A stretch of DNA of 59,015 bases, taken from NCBI GenBank assembly GCA_003963075.1, contig RXJV01000093.1:1-59015 (forward strand), in the 5' to 3' direction. Positions 49,871-59,015 of this stretch are shown here, in pieces. Each line of letters opens with the position of its first letter. The first letter of the stretch is position 1. The notes under the pieces are model-generated. The model did not search any database, was not told the DNA's origin, and saw only the letters and a list, made by a program, of their open reading frames with translations. The DNA is from Burkholderiales bacterium (GTDB lineage: Bacteria; Pseudomonadota; Gammaproteobacteria; Burkholderiales; Burkholderiaceae_C). The translations under genes were made by a program, and so were the position numbers.

Positions 49871-51130
49871 ATGCCCCTGCCGTATGAACTCCAGGTCGGC
49901 TGGCGCTATGTGCGCGCCGGCCGGGGTGGGCGGCGCAACCGCTTCATCAGCTTCATCTCCGGCGTGTCCATGGTGGGCATTGCGCTGGGTGTGATGGCGC
50001 TGATCGTCGTGCTGTCGGTGATGAACGGCTTCCAGAAGGAAGTGCGCGACCGCATGCTCAATGTCATCGCCCACGTGGAGCTGCTGGACTACGCCGGCCA
50101 GGCCCTGCCGGATTGGCAGGCCACCGCGGCCAAGGCGCGCGCCCGGCCGGAGGTCATCGGCGCGGCGCCCTTCATTGCGACCCAGAGCCTGATCGCCCAC
50201 GGCGGCGACGACATGCGCGGCGCCGTCATCCGCGGCATCTCGCCGGCCGACGAGGCGCAGGTCACCGGCCTCGGCGCCCAGCTCAAGGACGGCGCCTTCG
50301 CCCGGCTGCAGCCCGGGGCCTGGAACATCGTGCTGGGCGCGGAGCTGGCCCGCCAGCTGCACGTGGGCGAGGGCGACAAGGTCACGCTGGTGGCGCCCGG
50401 CGGGCAGGTGACGCCGGCGGGCGTCGTGCCCCGGCTGCGTGCCTTCACCGTGGTGGGCACCTTCAGCGCGGGCCATTACGAGTACGACTCGGGCCTGGCG
50501 CTGATCCACCTTGAAGACGCGGCCAAGCTGTTCCGCACCGGCGGGCCCACCGGCGTGCAGCTCAAGCTCAGCGATGTGCACGACGCGCGGCGCGTGGCCG
50601 GCGAGCTGGCCCGCGGCGTGGGCCCCAACATCCTGGTGCGCGACTGGACCCGCGCCAACGCGACCTGGTTCGATGCGGTGCAGATCGAGAAACGCATGAT
50701 GGGCATCGTGCTGTCGCTGATCGTCGCGGTGGCAGCCTTCAACCTCGTCTCGACCCTGGTGATGACGGTGACCGACAAGCAGAGCGACATCGCCATCCTG
50801 CGCACCCTGGGCGCGAGCCCGCGCTCCATCATGGGTATCTTCATGGTGCAGGGCGCGGTGTCCGGCGTGATCGGCACGCTGGCCGGCGTGGGGCTGGGGC
50901 TGCTGGTGGCCTTCAACATCGACGTCATCGTGCCGGCCATCGAGCAGGCACTGCATGCCAGCTTCCTGCCGAGCAGCGTCTACCTGATCAGCCAGATGCC
51001 GAGCGATCCGCAGGGCAGCGACATCCTGCCCATCACCCTGGTCTCGCTGCTGCTGGCCTTCCTGGCCACGCTTTACCCCAGCTGGCGCGCCAGCCGCGTG
51101 CAGCCGGCGGAGGCCCTGCGCTATGAGTGA
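49871..51130 (+). CDS. Lipoprotein-releasing ABC transporter permease (LolC/LolE/LolF type)
   Basis: This 419-aa inner-membrane permease helps detach lipoproteins from the inner membrane for outer-membrane delivery. It shows LolC/E features: [49 protein letters not shown] at the start, a periplasmic MacB-like domain, and [33 protein letters not shown]. Only one permease gene is present beside lolD, so this may act as a homodimer (LolF style) rather than a LolC/LolE pair. ATG 49871 is chosen because [13 protein letters not shown] is the usual start. Overlaps lolD by 8 bases. Confidence 0.93.
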   Translation: MPLPYELQVGWRYVRAGRGGRRNRFISFISGVSMVGIALGVMALIVVLSVMNGFQKEVRDRMLNVIAHVELLDYAGQALPDWQATAAKARARPEVIGAAPFIATQSLIAHGGDDMRGAVIRGISPADEAQVTGLGAQLKDGAFARLQPGAWNIVLGAELARQLHVGEGDKVTLVAPGGQVTPAGVVPRLRAFTVVGTFSAGHYEYDSGLALIHLEDAAKLFRTGGPTGVQLKLSDVHDARRVAGELARGVGPNILVRDWTRANATWFDAVQIEKRMMGIVLSLIVAVAAFNLVSTLVMTVTDKQSDIAILRTLGASPRSIMGIFMVQGAVSGVIGTLAGVGLGLLVAFNIDVIVPAIEQALHASFLPSSVYLISQMPSDPQGSDILPITLVSLLLAFLATLYPSWRASRVQPAEALRYE

Positions 51131-51800
51131 GCTTGTGCTTCAGGCCACCGGGCTCACGCGGCGATTCCAGGAAGGGCGGCTTGACGTGACCGTGCTGCGC
51201 GGGGTCGACCTGGCGGTGAAGCGCGGCGAAACCCTGGCCATCGTGGGCGCCTCGGGTTCCGGCAAGTCGACGCTGCTGCATCTGCTCGGTGGGCTGGACC
51301 TGCCGACCAGCGGCCAGGTGCAGCTGATGGGGCGCGACCTCGGCCTGCTCGGCGAGGCCGAGCGCGGCGACTGGCGCAACCAGCAGCTGGGCTTCGTCTA
51401 CCAGTTCCATCACCTGCTGCCGGAGTTCAGCGCGCTCGACAACGTGGCCATGCCGCTGCGCATCCGCCGCCAGTCCTCGGCCGCAGCCCGTGCCGCGGCG
51501 GCCGAGATGCTGGCCCGCGTGGGGCTGGGCGAGCGGGTGAACCACCGGCCGGCCGAACTCTCCGGCGGCGAGCGCCAGCGCGTCGCCATCGCCCGGGCCC
51601 TGGTCACGCGGCCGGCCTGCGTGCTGGCCGACGAGCCCACCGGCAACCTCGACCGCGACACCGCCACCGCGGTGTTCGAGCTGATGCTGGAGCGGGCCCG
51701 CGAGCAGGGCACGGCCTTCATCCTCGTCACCCATGACCGCGACCTGGCGGCACGCTGCGACCGGCAGCTGCGCCTCGCCGCCGGTCGGTTTTCTGCCTGA
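51123..51800 (+). CDS. lolD: Lipoprotein-releasing ABC transporter ATPase LolD
   Basis: This 225-aa ATPase energises lipoprotein release with the adjacent permease. Walker A is [10 protein letters not shown] (41-50), the signature is [16 protein letters not shown], and Walker B is [32 protein letters not shown] is the LolD-type Q-loop region. It overlaps the permease gene by 8 bases, so it is coupled. Length matches LolD. Confidence 0.95.
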   Translation: MSELVLQATGLTRRFQEGRLDVTVLRGVDLAVKRGETLAIVGASGSGKSTLLHLLGGLDLPTSGQVQLMGRDLGLLGEAERGDWRNQQLGFVYQFHHLLPEFSALDNVAMPLRIRRQSSAAARAAAAEMLARVGLGERVNHRPAELSGGERQRVAIARALVTRPACVLADEPTGNLDRDTATAVFELMLERAREQGTAFILVTHDRDLAARCDRQLRLAAGRFSA

Positions 51801-51809
51801 GCCCCTGCC

Positions 51810-52664
51810 ATGACTTCGCGATTTGTCCTGAAGCTCTCCTGCCCCGATCGCGCCGGCATCGTGCATGCCGTCACCGGCGTGCTGCTGCAGCAGGGCGGCA
51901 ACATCCTCACGTCCCACCAGCACGGCGACCCCGACCATGCGCGCTTCTTCATGCGCATCGAGTTCGAGGCGGCGGCCGAAGAGGCGGCGCTGCAGGCCGC
52001 CTTTGCGCCGCTGGCGGCTGAGTTCGTGATGGACTGGGAGCTGGTGGCGCGCAGCCGCAAGACCCGCGTGCTGCTGCTGGTGAGCAAGCTCGGCCACTGT
52101 CTGAACGACCTGCTGTTCCGCGTGCAGACCGGGCATCTGAACGTCGAGATCCCGGCCATCGTCAGCAACCACCGCGACTTCTACCAACTGGCGGCCTCGC
52201 ACAACATTCCCTTCCACCACTTCCCGCTGCTCGGCGCCACCGACGCGCAGAAGGCCGCGCAGGAAGCCAAGATCCGCGAGGTCATGGCCGACAACCAGAT
52301 CGACCTCGTCGTGCTGGCGCGCTATATGCAGATCCTGTCGCCCGAGCTGTGCCGCGACCTGTCGGGCCGCGCGATCAACATCCACCACAGCTTCCTGCCC
52401 AGCTTCAAGGGCGCCAAGCCCTACCACCAGGCCTACGAGCGCGGCGTGAAGCTGATCGGCGCGACCGCCCACTACGTGACCAGCGACCTCGACGAGGGGC
52501 CGATCATCGAGCAGGAGGTCGCTCGCATCGACCACAGCTACACGCCCGACCAGCTCGTGGGCATCGGCCGCGACATGGAGTGCGTGGCGCTGGCGCGGGC
52601 CATCCAGTGGCATGCCGAGCACCGGGTGCTGCTGAACGGCAACCGGACGATCGTGTTCCGTTGA
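51810..52664 (+). CDS. purU: Formyltetrahydrofolate deformylase PurU
   Basis: This 284-aa enzyme hydrolyses 10-formyltetrahydrofolate to formate and THF, supplying formate for purine synthesis and balancing one-carbon pools. An N-terminal ACT domain (LKLSCPDRAGIVHAVTGVLLQQGGNI) precedes a formyltransferase-like domain with LLLVSKLGHCLNDLL, LARYMQILSPELCRDLSGRAINIHHSFLPSFKGAKPYHQA and GATAHYVTSDLDEGPIIEQ. It begins 9 bp after the lolD stop. TatD follows within 11 bp. Confidence 0.95.
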   Translation: MTSRFVLKLSCPDRAGIVHAVTGVLLQQGGNILTSHQHGDPDHARFFMRIEFEAAAEEAALQAAFAPLAAEFVMDWELVARSRKTRVLLLVSKLGHCLNDLLFRVQTGHLNVEIPAIVSNHRDFYQLAASHNIPFHHFPLLGATDAQKAAQEAKIREVMADNQIDLVVLARYMQILSPELCRDLSGRAINIHHSFLPSFKGAKPYHQAYERGVKLIGATAHYVTSDLDEGPIIEQEVARIDHSYTPDQLVGIGRDMECVALARAIQWHAEHRVLLNGNRTIVFR

Positions 52665-52675
52665 AGGAGCGGGCA

Positions 52676-53488
52676 GTGTGGATCGACACCCACTGCCATC
52701 TCGACGCGGCCGAGTTCGACGCTGACCGCGACGCGGTCGTCGCGCGGACGCGCGGGGCGGGCGTCACGCAGGTCGTCATCCCGGCAGTCGAGGCCGCGAA
52801 CTTCGACACCGTGCGGCTGCTGGCCCTCCGCCAAGGCTTCACTTACGCGCTGGGCATCCACCCGCTCTATGTGATGGGCGCCAACGAGGGCGACCTCGAC
52901 CGTCTCGGCGAGGCGCTGGCCACCCATCACATCGACCCCCGCCTCGTCGCCGTCGGCGAGATCGGCCTGGACTTCTTCGTCCCAGGCTTGGACCCGGCAA
53001 CGCAGCAGCATTTTTATGTCGAGCAGCTCAAGCTCGCGAAGCGCTTCGGCCTGCCGGTGATCCTGCATGTGCGGCGCAGCGCCGACCCGTTGCTGGCGGG
53101 CCTGCGCCGCGTCGGCTTCACGCACGGGGGCATCGCCCATGCCTTCAATGGCAGTGAGCAGCAGGCCCAGGCCTTCCTCGACCTCGGCTTCAAGCTCGGC
53201 TTCGGCGGCACGCTGACCTTCGAGCGCTCGCTGCAGATCCGCCGCCTGGCGGCCACGCTGCCGGCGCATGCGCTGGTGCTGGAGACGGATGCGCCGGACA
53301 TCCCGCCGCAGTGGCTCTACAAGACGGCCGAGCAGCGCGCCGCCGGCGAGACCGCGCGCAATGAACCGGGCGAGCTGCCGCGCATCGCTCAGAGCCTCGC
53401 CGAGCTGCGGGGCTGGACGCTCGAACAGACGGCCGAGATCACCTCGGCCAATGCGCGCAGCGCGCTGCCGCGGCTGGCGGCGCTTTAA
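52676..53488 (+). CDS. TatD family metal-dependent hydrolase
   Basis: This 270-aa TIM-barrel hydrolase is of the TatD DNase/metallohydrolase family. The metal-binding residues are in IDTHCHLDAAEFD (DxHxH at the start), with LGIHPLYVMG, VGEIGLDFFVPG (Glu), LHVRRSADPLL and LETDAPDIPPQWL (Asp). The start is GTG 52676, supported by an AAGGAG site 7 bases upstream; no ATG exists in a suitable position. Substrate is unknown. It is followed convergently by the MscS gene, overlapping by 4 bases. Confidence 0.93.
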   Translation: MWIDTHCHLDAAEFDADRDAVVARTRGAGVTQVVIPAVEAANFDTVRLLALRQGFTYALGIHPLYVMGANEGDLDRLGEALATHHIDPRLVAVGEIGLDFFVPGLDPATQQHFYVEQLKLAKRFGLPVILHVRRSADPLLAGLRRVGFTHGGIAHAFNGSEQQAQAFLDLGFKLGFGGTLTFERSLQIRRLAATLPAHALVLETDAPDIPPQWLYKTAEQRAAGETARNEPGELPRIAQSLAELRGWTLEQTAEITSANARSALPRLAAL

Positions 53489-54294
53489 CGGTTGCGCGGC
53501 GCCAGCGGTGTTTCGGGCACCGGGTAGCCGGCCGCGCCGAAGGTGGCGACGATGGCCTTGTGGGTGTCGAAGTAGACCTGCCAGTAGTGGTCGGTGTGGC
53601 AGTAGGGCCGCACGGCCAGCAGCGGGCCTTCGGGCGTGAACTGCAGGATCTCGATGTCCGGCGCCGGGCTGGCCATTACGTGTGGGATGGCGGCGATGGC
53701 GGGCTTGAGGCGGGCGATGGCGTCCAGCGGGTCCACGCTGTGGGCGACCTTGGCGACGCAGTCCACGCGGCGGTGCGGCAGCGTGGAGTAGTTCTGGATG
53801 GCGCTGCCGAAGATGGTGTTGTTGCCGACGATGGTGTGGACGTTGTCGGGGCTGGTGATGGTGGTGCCGAACAGGCCGATCTCGGTCACAGTGCCCGTCA
53901 CGCCGCCGGCCTGGATGAAGTCGCCCACCTTGAAGGGCCTTAGCACCTGCATGAACACGCCAGCGGCAAAGTGGGTGAGGAGACCGCCCCAGGCGGTGCC
54001 GATGGCCAGGCCCGCGCCGGCCAGCAGCGCGGCGAAGGAGGTGGTCTTGACGCCGAAGATGTCCAGGATGGCCAGCACCAGGACGATGTTGAGCAGCACG
54101 CTCAGGATGGAGCGCAGATAGGCCGAGAGCGTCGAGTCGATGCGCTTGCCGCGTTCGAGCGCGAGGGTGAAGACGCGCAGGGCCAGCCCGATCAGCCAGC
54201 GCCCCACCACCCAGGCGGCGATGGCGGCCAGCACCTTGAGGCCGAAGTCCACGCCTTGCGTGCTGAGGAAAGTCCAGATTGCTTCCGTGTTCAT
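53485..54294 (-). CDS. Small-conductance mechanosensitive channel (MscS family)
   Basis: This 269-aa inner-membrane channel opens under membrane tension to release solutes. Two or three N-terminal helices lead to the pore helix FAALLAGAGLAIGTAWGGLLTHFAAGVFMQVLRPFKVGDFIQAGG, rich in Gly/Ala as in MscS, then the beta domain (GTVTEIGLFGTTITSPDNVHTIVGNNTIFG). ATG 54294 has an AAAGGAAG site. Overlaps tatD convergently by 4 bases; 25 bp downstream of the MOSC gene on the same strand. Confidence 0.94.
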   Translation of the reverse strand: MNTEAIWTFLSTQGVDFGLKVLAAIAAWVVGRWLIGLALRVFTLALERGKRIDSTLSAYLRSILSVLLNIVLVLAILDIFGVKTTSFAALLAGAGLAIGTAWGGLLTHFAAGVFMQVLRPFKVGDFIQAGGVTGTVTEIGLFGTTITSPDNVHTIVGNNTIFGSAIQNYSTLPHRRVDCVAKVAHSVDPLDAIARLKPAIAAIPHVMASPAPDIEILQFTPEGPLLAVRPYCHTDHYWQVYFDTHKAIVATFGAAGYPVPETPLAPRNR

Positions 54295-54319
54295 GCTTGC
54301 TTCCTTTGAACCGTTCGAG

Positions 54320-55210
54320 TCAGAGATTGCCAAAGTCGAGTGACAGCTCGACGCGATCGCCGAGCTGAAGCCGGCCTGCGCCGGCACTGCGCAGGTAGAT
54401 GCCGAACCGCACCGGCGCGCCCGGCGCACGCTCGGCACTGAGCCGGGTCAGCGCGTCCAGAGCCTGCGGCTGGGGCTCGGCGCTGCTGGGGTCGACGCTG
54501 GGCACGATGCAGCGCACACAGGGGGCGGTACGACGCAGCCTGAGCGGGCCGACGCGCATCTCGGTGATGAGGTCTTCGATGAAGGCGGGCAGTTCGCTGC
54601 CGTCTTCGGCACCCAGCACGAGGTTGGGCCGGGCGCGCTCGACCAGTCCGGTCAGCGGTTCGGCCAGCGCGTCGCGCCAGGCCTGCAGCGACCCGTCGCC
54701 CACCAGATGCCAGGCGCTGAGCCCGGGCCGGCGACGCGCTTCGTCATCCAGGCGCACCAGGCGCAGCGGCGCACCGGTGGCGGATTGCAGCAGCGCGGCG
54801 GCTGCGTCGCCGGCGTCCCAGCCTTGAAAATGGTCGAAGCCCTGGTGTTCGGCATTCCAGGCGCGCAGCGGGATCGGCGGGCCGGCGTCGTGCGGCACCT
54901 GGAGTGAGGCTCCATCCGACCGAAGTTCAAGATGACCCTCGGTGAGCCGGGCCTGAACGCGTGCGAGTCGAGGGTGGGCGCCCATCCAGGTCAACTCGCC
55001 GGCGGGGTCGGCGACGGCCCAGGCGCGGTCGGCCTCGGGCCAGCCGTGGGCATCGACTTCAAGCACATCGACCGCTTCGCCGGCACAGGCCTTGACCGGG
55101 TAGCGCCACAAGTCGGTGATGCGGGCGACCAGATCGGTCGCCAACGGCCTGCTGCCGAGCGCCGACACTTGCGGGGCTTCGAATCCTGGGTCATTTGCGC
55201 TCTTGTCCAT
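54320..55210 (-). CDS. MOSC domain-containing protein (YcbX-like)
   Basis: This 296-aa protein has an N-terminal MOSC beta-barrel (ARITDLWRYPVKACAGEAVDVLEV) and a MOSC domain with Cys231 and Cys234 in RTAPCVRCIVPSVD, the conserved region carrying the molybdenum-cofactor-linked Cys of the family. The related YcbX reduces N-hydroxylated compounds with a Fe-S partner; no ferredoxin domain is present here. ATG 55210 is preferred to 55246. Its start codon shares bases with the divergent glycosylase start (CATG), so the two genes are head to head. Confidence 0.88.
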   Translation of the reverse strand: MDKSANDPGFEAPQVSALGSRPLATDLVARITDLWRYPVKACAGEAVDVLEVDAHGWPEADRAWAVADPAGELTWMGAHPRLARVQARLTEGHLELRSDGASLQVPHDAGPPIPLRAWNAEHQGFDHFQGWDAGDAAAALLQSATGAPLRLVRLDDEARRRPGLSAWHLVGDGSLQAWRDALAEPLTGLVERARPNLVLGAEDGSELPAFIEDLITEMRVGPLRLRRTAPCVRCIVPSVDPSSAEPQPQALDALTRLSAERAPGAPVRFGIYLRSAGAGRLQLGDRVELSLDFGNL

Positions 55211-55763
55211 GTCAGCATCTTCGCCGCGCCCTTTGGTGGCCGCCAATCCCGCAAACCCCGACGTCGGTGGGCGTCTGTTGGGGCTGGCGCCGGTTTTCGA
55301 TGCCGGCGTGCGGGTGCTGGTGCTGGGCAGCTTCCCCGGCGTGGCGTCGCTTCAGGCGGCCCAGTACTACGCGCATCCGCGCAATGCCTTCTGGCCGGTG
55401 ATGGCGGAGCTGCTGGGCGAGGCCGGCTTGCCGGCGCGGCCCTATGCGCTGAGGCTGCAGGCCTTGCTGGCCCATGGCGTGGGCCTGTGGGATGCGGTCG
55501 CGTCCTGCGTGCGTGTCGGCAGCCTGGACGCGGCCATCGAGTCGGCCGCGCCGAGTGATCTGCCCGACCTGCTGCTGCGCCTGCCCGGCCTGCGCGCGAT
55601 CGGCTGCAACGGCGCGGTGGCGTTTCGCGAGGCCCGCGCCATCCTCGGCGAGCCGGGGCTGCCGCTGCTGAAGCTGCCATCGACGAGCCCGGCGCACGCC
55701 GGCCTCGGCCTCGCCGACAAGATTTCGGCCTGGCGCGCGGCGCTGGGGCCGCATCTCGGCTGA
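55209..55763 (+). CDS. Hypoxanthine-DNA glycosylase (UDG superfamily, deoxyinosine repair)
   Basis: This 184-aa protein has VRVLVLGSFPGVASLQAAQYYAHPRNAFWPVM, the signature of the UDG superfamily family that removes hypoxanthine from DNA, with GLWDAVASCVRVGSLDAAI and the second motif LPSTSPAHAGL. Excision of deaminated bases is a known activity for this family. ATG 55209 is chosen since the domain begins soon after; upstream frame exists to 55116 but overlaps the MOSC gene. The start codon shares two bases with the divergent MOSC start. Confidence 0.9.
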   Translation: MSASSPRPLVAANPANPDVGGRLLGLAPVFDAGVRVLVLGSFPGVASLQAAQYYAHPRNAFWPVMAELLGEAGLPARPYALRLQALLAHGVGLWDAVASCVRVGSLDAAIESAAPSDLPDLLLRLPGLRAIGCNGAVAFREARAILGEPGLPLLKLPSTSPAHAGLGLADKISAWRAALGPHLG

Positions 55764-55780
55764 CCTAGGATGTCCGGGCC

Positions 55781-56557
55781 ATGACGAAGACAAGAACACC
55801 GACCTGGGGCCCGGCGACGCTGAGCGAGTTCGACGGCGTGCGCTTCCTGCACCTGGACTCGATCTGGGTGCAGGGCGCGATGCGCATCCGCAAGCCCGAC
55901 CAATTGGAGCTCGAGTACATCCAGCGCATGTGCGCCTGGATGCTGTGGCGGGAGCCCGCCACGCTGGGCGAGGGCCACGCGGTGCAGCTGGGCCTGGGTG
56001 CGGCGGCGCTGACACGGTTCTGCCACGGCCCGCTGAGGATGAAGACCACGGCGGTTGAGATCAATCCGGAAGTGATCGCTGCCTGCCGGCAATGGTTCCG
56101 GCTGCCGGGCAACGATGCACGGCTGACGGTCGTCAACGAGGACGCGGCGCGCTGGGTGGCCAGTGACGCGCATCTGCAGTCAGTCGATGTGCTGAACGTG
56201 GACCTTTACGACCATGACGCCGCCTCGCCGGTTCTGGACGATGAGGCGTTTTACGCGGCCTGCCGTGGCGTGCTCGCCGACGGTGGGCTGATGACCGTCA
56301 ACCTTTTCGGGCGCAGCGCCAGCTTTGCGCGGAGCGCGCTGCGCATCGCCCGGGCTTTCGGGTCCGACCAGGTCTGGAGCCTGGCACCGACCAAGGAGGG
56401 CAACACGGTCGTCGTGGCGGCCCGCGGTGTGCAGGTGCCGCATCGCGAGGTGTTGGAGCAGCGCGCGGCTAACATCGAGACACGCTTCAAGCTGCCGGCC
56501 CGCAAATGGCTGCGCCTCGTGAGGCCGTTGCCGATGAGCATCCTGCAAGCGCTTTGA
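55781..56557 (+). CDS. Spermidine-synthase-like protein
   Basis: This 258-aa protein has a spermidine-synthase fold with VQLGLGAAALTRFC (motif I), TAVEINPEVIAACRQWFRLP and VDVLNVDLYDHDAASPVLDDEAFY. The catalytic Asp/Tyr pattern of true polyamine synthases (D-x-x-D at the active loop) is only partly kept, so it may be a related aminopropyl- or methyltransferase-like protein. Its genuine substrate is uncertain. ATG 55781 follows the glycosylase stop by 17 bp; the GspE gene follows 11 bp after its stop. Confidence 0.82.
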   Translation: MTKTRTPTWGPATLSEFDGVRFLHLDSIWVQGAMRIRKPDQLELEYIQRMCAWMLWREPATLGEGHAVQLGLGAAALTRFCHGPLRMKTTAVEINPEVIAACRQWFRLPGNDARLTVVNEDAARWVASDAHLQSVDVLNVDLYDHDAASPVLDDEAFYAACRGVLADGGLMTVNLFGRSASFARSALRIARAFGSDQVWSLAPTKEGNTVVVAARGVQVPHREVLEQRAANIETRFKLPARKWLRLVRPLPMSILQAL

Positions 56558-56568
56558 GCCCGACACCG

Positions 56569-58374
<1,806 letters not shown>

Positions 58375-58584
58375 TGGAGGTGTCGAACCCTTCGTGCCGC
58401 GCCAGATCAGCTTCGACACGGCACCTGCCGTTGGTTAGCAGATCGCTCGCTTCGGGTGAGGTTGGCAATGTGGCGGATGGCTGTGCTGAGCGGCGGGGGT
58501 TCGAGCGCTGACTTGGCGCCCAGGGCGCTCAATCCATGCCTGGTCTGGGTCAAGGCCAATTTCGCGTTTGTTCTCCATAGAGGC

Positions 58585-58614
58585 TTGCGTGAGTAGAAAA
58601 TCCTGTGCTACAGT
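58585..58614 (+). promoter_or_regulatory. Possible sigma70 promoter upstream of a stem-loop
   Basis: TTGCGT (58585-58590) and TACAGT (58609-58614) have 18-base spacing, the latter preceded by TGTGC. Transcription would begin near 58620, at the foot of the hairpin. CCTGTG/CACAGG (58602-58607, 58615-58620) forms an inverted repeat around the -10, possibly an operator. Identified by pattern only. Confidence 0.45.
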
Positions 58615-58620
58615 CACAGG

Positions 58621-58668
58621 CTTCGCTGATCACGGATCTGCCGAGAGGCGGTGATGAGGTTGGCGAAG
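58621..58668 (+). other. Nested stem-loop in the rrn upstream region
   Basis: CTTCGC (58621-58626) pairs with GCGAAG (58663-58668), TGATCAC (58627-58633) nearly pairs with GTGATGA (58651-58657), and GCC-GAGA-GGC caps the structure. The nested arrangement suggests a structured RNA leader or small RNA beginning at the promoter-like element just upstream. No known RNA family was recognised. Confidence 0.45.
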
Positions 58669-58760
58669 GAGGCGGAGCTGGTCTGAAAAGTCCGGCGCGG
58701 GCTTCAGTCTTCTAGGCTCGTTGGCTGTTTGAGAGTTTTCGAAAAATTTTCAAAAAGCAC

Positions 58761-58789
58761 TTGACGACGCTGCGAAGGCAAGCAAGAAT
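58761..58789 (+). promoter_or_regulatory. rRNA operon promoter P1
   Basis: TTGACG (58761-58766) and AAGAAT (58784-58789) with 17-base spacing, preceded by an A/T-rich stretch (58742-58757) that looks like an UP element. It precedes the same GAATCTxGCxTCTTTGCTGCTGAC downstream segment seen at P2, so both belong to the 16S leader. Confidence 0.75.
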
Positions 58790-58886
58790 CTCGCCTCTTT
58801 GCTGCTGACGAACCGAATGCAACGCATCAGTTTGGAGTGGCAAATGCAAGTCGGCAAGTAATGCGAAAAGAAATTTTCAAAAATAC

Positions 58887-58916
58887 TTGACGACAACAAA
58901 AAAAGCAGATTAGAAT
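58887..58916 (+). promoter_or_regulatory. rRNA operon promoter P2
   Basis: TTGACG (58887-58892) and TAGAAT (58911-58916) with 18-base spacing, preceded by AAATTTTCAAAAA (58871-58883), an UP-like A/T tract. A copy of the P1 block lies 126-127 bp upstream. Both drive the 16S-23S-5S operon whose first gene begins outside the window. Confidence 0.8.
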
Positions 58917-58989
58917 CTTGCTTCTTTGCTGCTGACAACTAAACGTAGTCAGCAACGCAAACAAAGAGTAAGTGCTCCGAGTTTTGCGA

Positions 58990-58999
58990 TGTTCTTTAA
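58990..58999 (+). promoter_or_regulatory. rrn boxA antitermination element
   Basis: TGTTCTTTAA at 58990-58999 matches the Burkholderiales boxA (consensus TGCTCTTTAA) read by the Nus/SuhB antitermination complex. It stands just before the end of the window in the pre-16S leader. No rRNA gene bases are inside the window. Confidence 0.8.
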
Positions 59000-59015
59000 G
59001 AATTCACAGCCGATA

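Larger units (their letters stand above)
58375..58740. other. Upstream part of the rrn leader, no protein gene
   Basis: No convincing ORF is present. It contains a small GCGCC/GGCGC hairpin (58516-58528), a promoter-like element followed by a stem-loop (58585-58668, listed separately) and then the first rrn promoter block. A short minus-strand frame (58435-58617) has no recognisable features. Confidence 0.6.

Noticed and set aside
58435-58617. 60-aa open frame on the minus strand
   Set aside because: No recognisable motif and located in the rrn leader region.
58750-58938. 62-aa open frame on the minus strand
   Set aside because: Lies across both rrn promoters; A/T-rich promoter sequence produces the frame by chance.

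Overview
This is a GC-rich chromosomal stretch from a betaproteobacterium of the order Burkholderiales, most likely in the Rubrivivax/Roseateles/Leptothrix neighbourhood. That placement is inferred from gene content and order: a cta (aa3 oxidase) operon with the small Burkholderiales assembly ORF and DUF2970, PEP-CTERM proteins, a UraD-AllC fusion and an rrn leader of Burkholderiales type. No rRNA or tRNA gene body lies inside the window, so the placement is approximate.

Layout. (1) 2-6640: cytochrome c oxidase biogenesis, with the end of ctaD, a 36-aa assembly protein, ctaG, a DUF2970 protein, ctaE and a strong terminator; then SURF1, an SCO-like membrane protein, heme A synthase, heme O synthase and SCO1. 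A DUF2909 gene lies on the opposite strand in the middle. (2) 6702-15087: housekeeping and accessory enzymes (ArgJ, prolyl oligopeptidase, two GNATs, a SPOR protein, an esterase, a histidine phosphatase, a methyltransferase). (3) 15122-17430: a PEP-CTERM protein and a PhoD phosphatase. (4) 17994-35126: a 17-kb block, all on the minus strand, of secreted and outer-membrane metal-handling genes. It has three TonB-dependent receptors (one with the CxxxM and HxM pattern of OprC/NosA copper receptors), a PCu(A)C copper chaperone, YcnI, PepSY, three DUF2946 proteins, a CxxCxC outer-membrane protein, two PEP-CTERM proteins and a 1158-aa repeat lipoprotein. (5) 35212-44904: a thioredoxin-like protein, then purine (urate to allantoate) catabolism: PuuE, UraD-AllC fusion, M20 peptidase, UraH, XdhC, PuuD and glycerate kinase. 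(6) 44979-58374: HDOD protein, DUF3857/transglutaminase protein, Lol transporter, PurU, TatD, MscS, MOSC protein, hypoxanthine-DNA glycosylase, spermidine-synthase-like protein and a GspE/PulE ATPase. (7) 58375-59015: the leader of a ribosomal RNA operon with tandem promoters and boxA; the 16S gene starts beyond the window.

How the parts connect. The cta genes need copper (CtaG, SCO, PCu(A)C-type chaperones), and the minus-strand island looks built to capture copper and pass it to the periplasm. PuuD is a membrane urate hydroxylase with its own cytochrome c domain, a family known to pass electrons to cytochrome c oxidase, so it is a plausible electron donor to the oxidase encoded at the left end.

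Most interesting: in block 4 a TonB receptor is flanked by two genes that share a homologous, otherwise unrecognised domain carrying a C-x4-MM-x3-CM motif. One copy is mounted on a lipoprotein with ten two-cysteine repeats, the other on a PEP-CTERM anchor. Several exported proteins of the block also appear to carry His or Cys exactly at the mature N-terminus. I propose this as a candidate undescribed surface copper-acquisition system; its function is inference.
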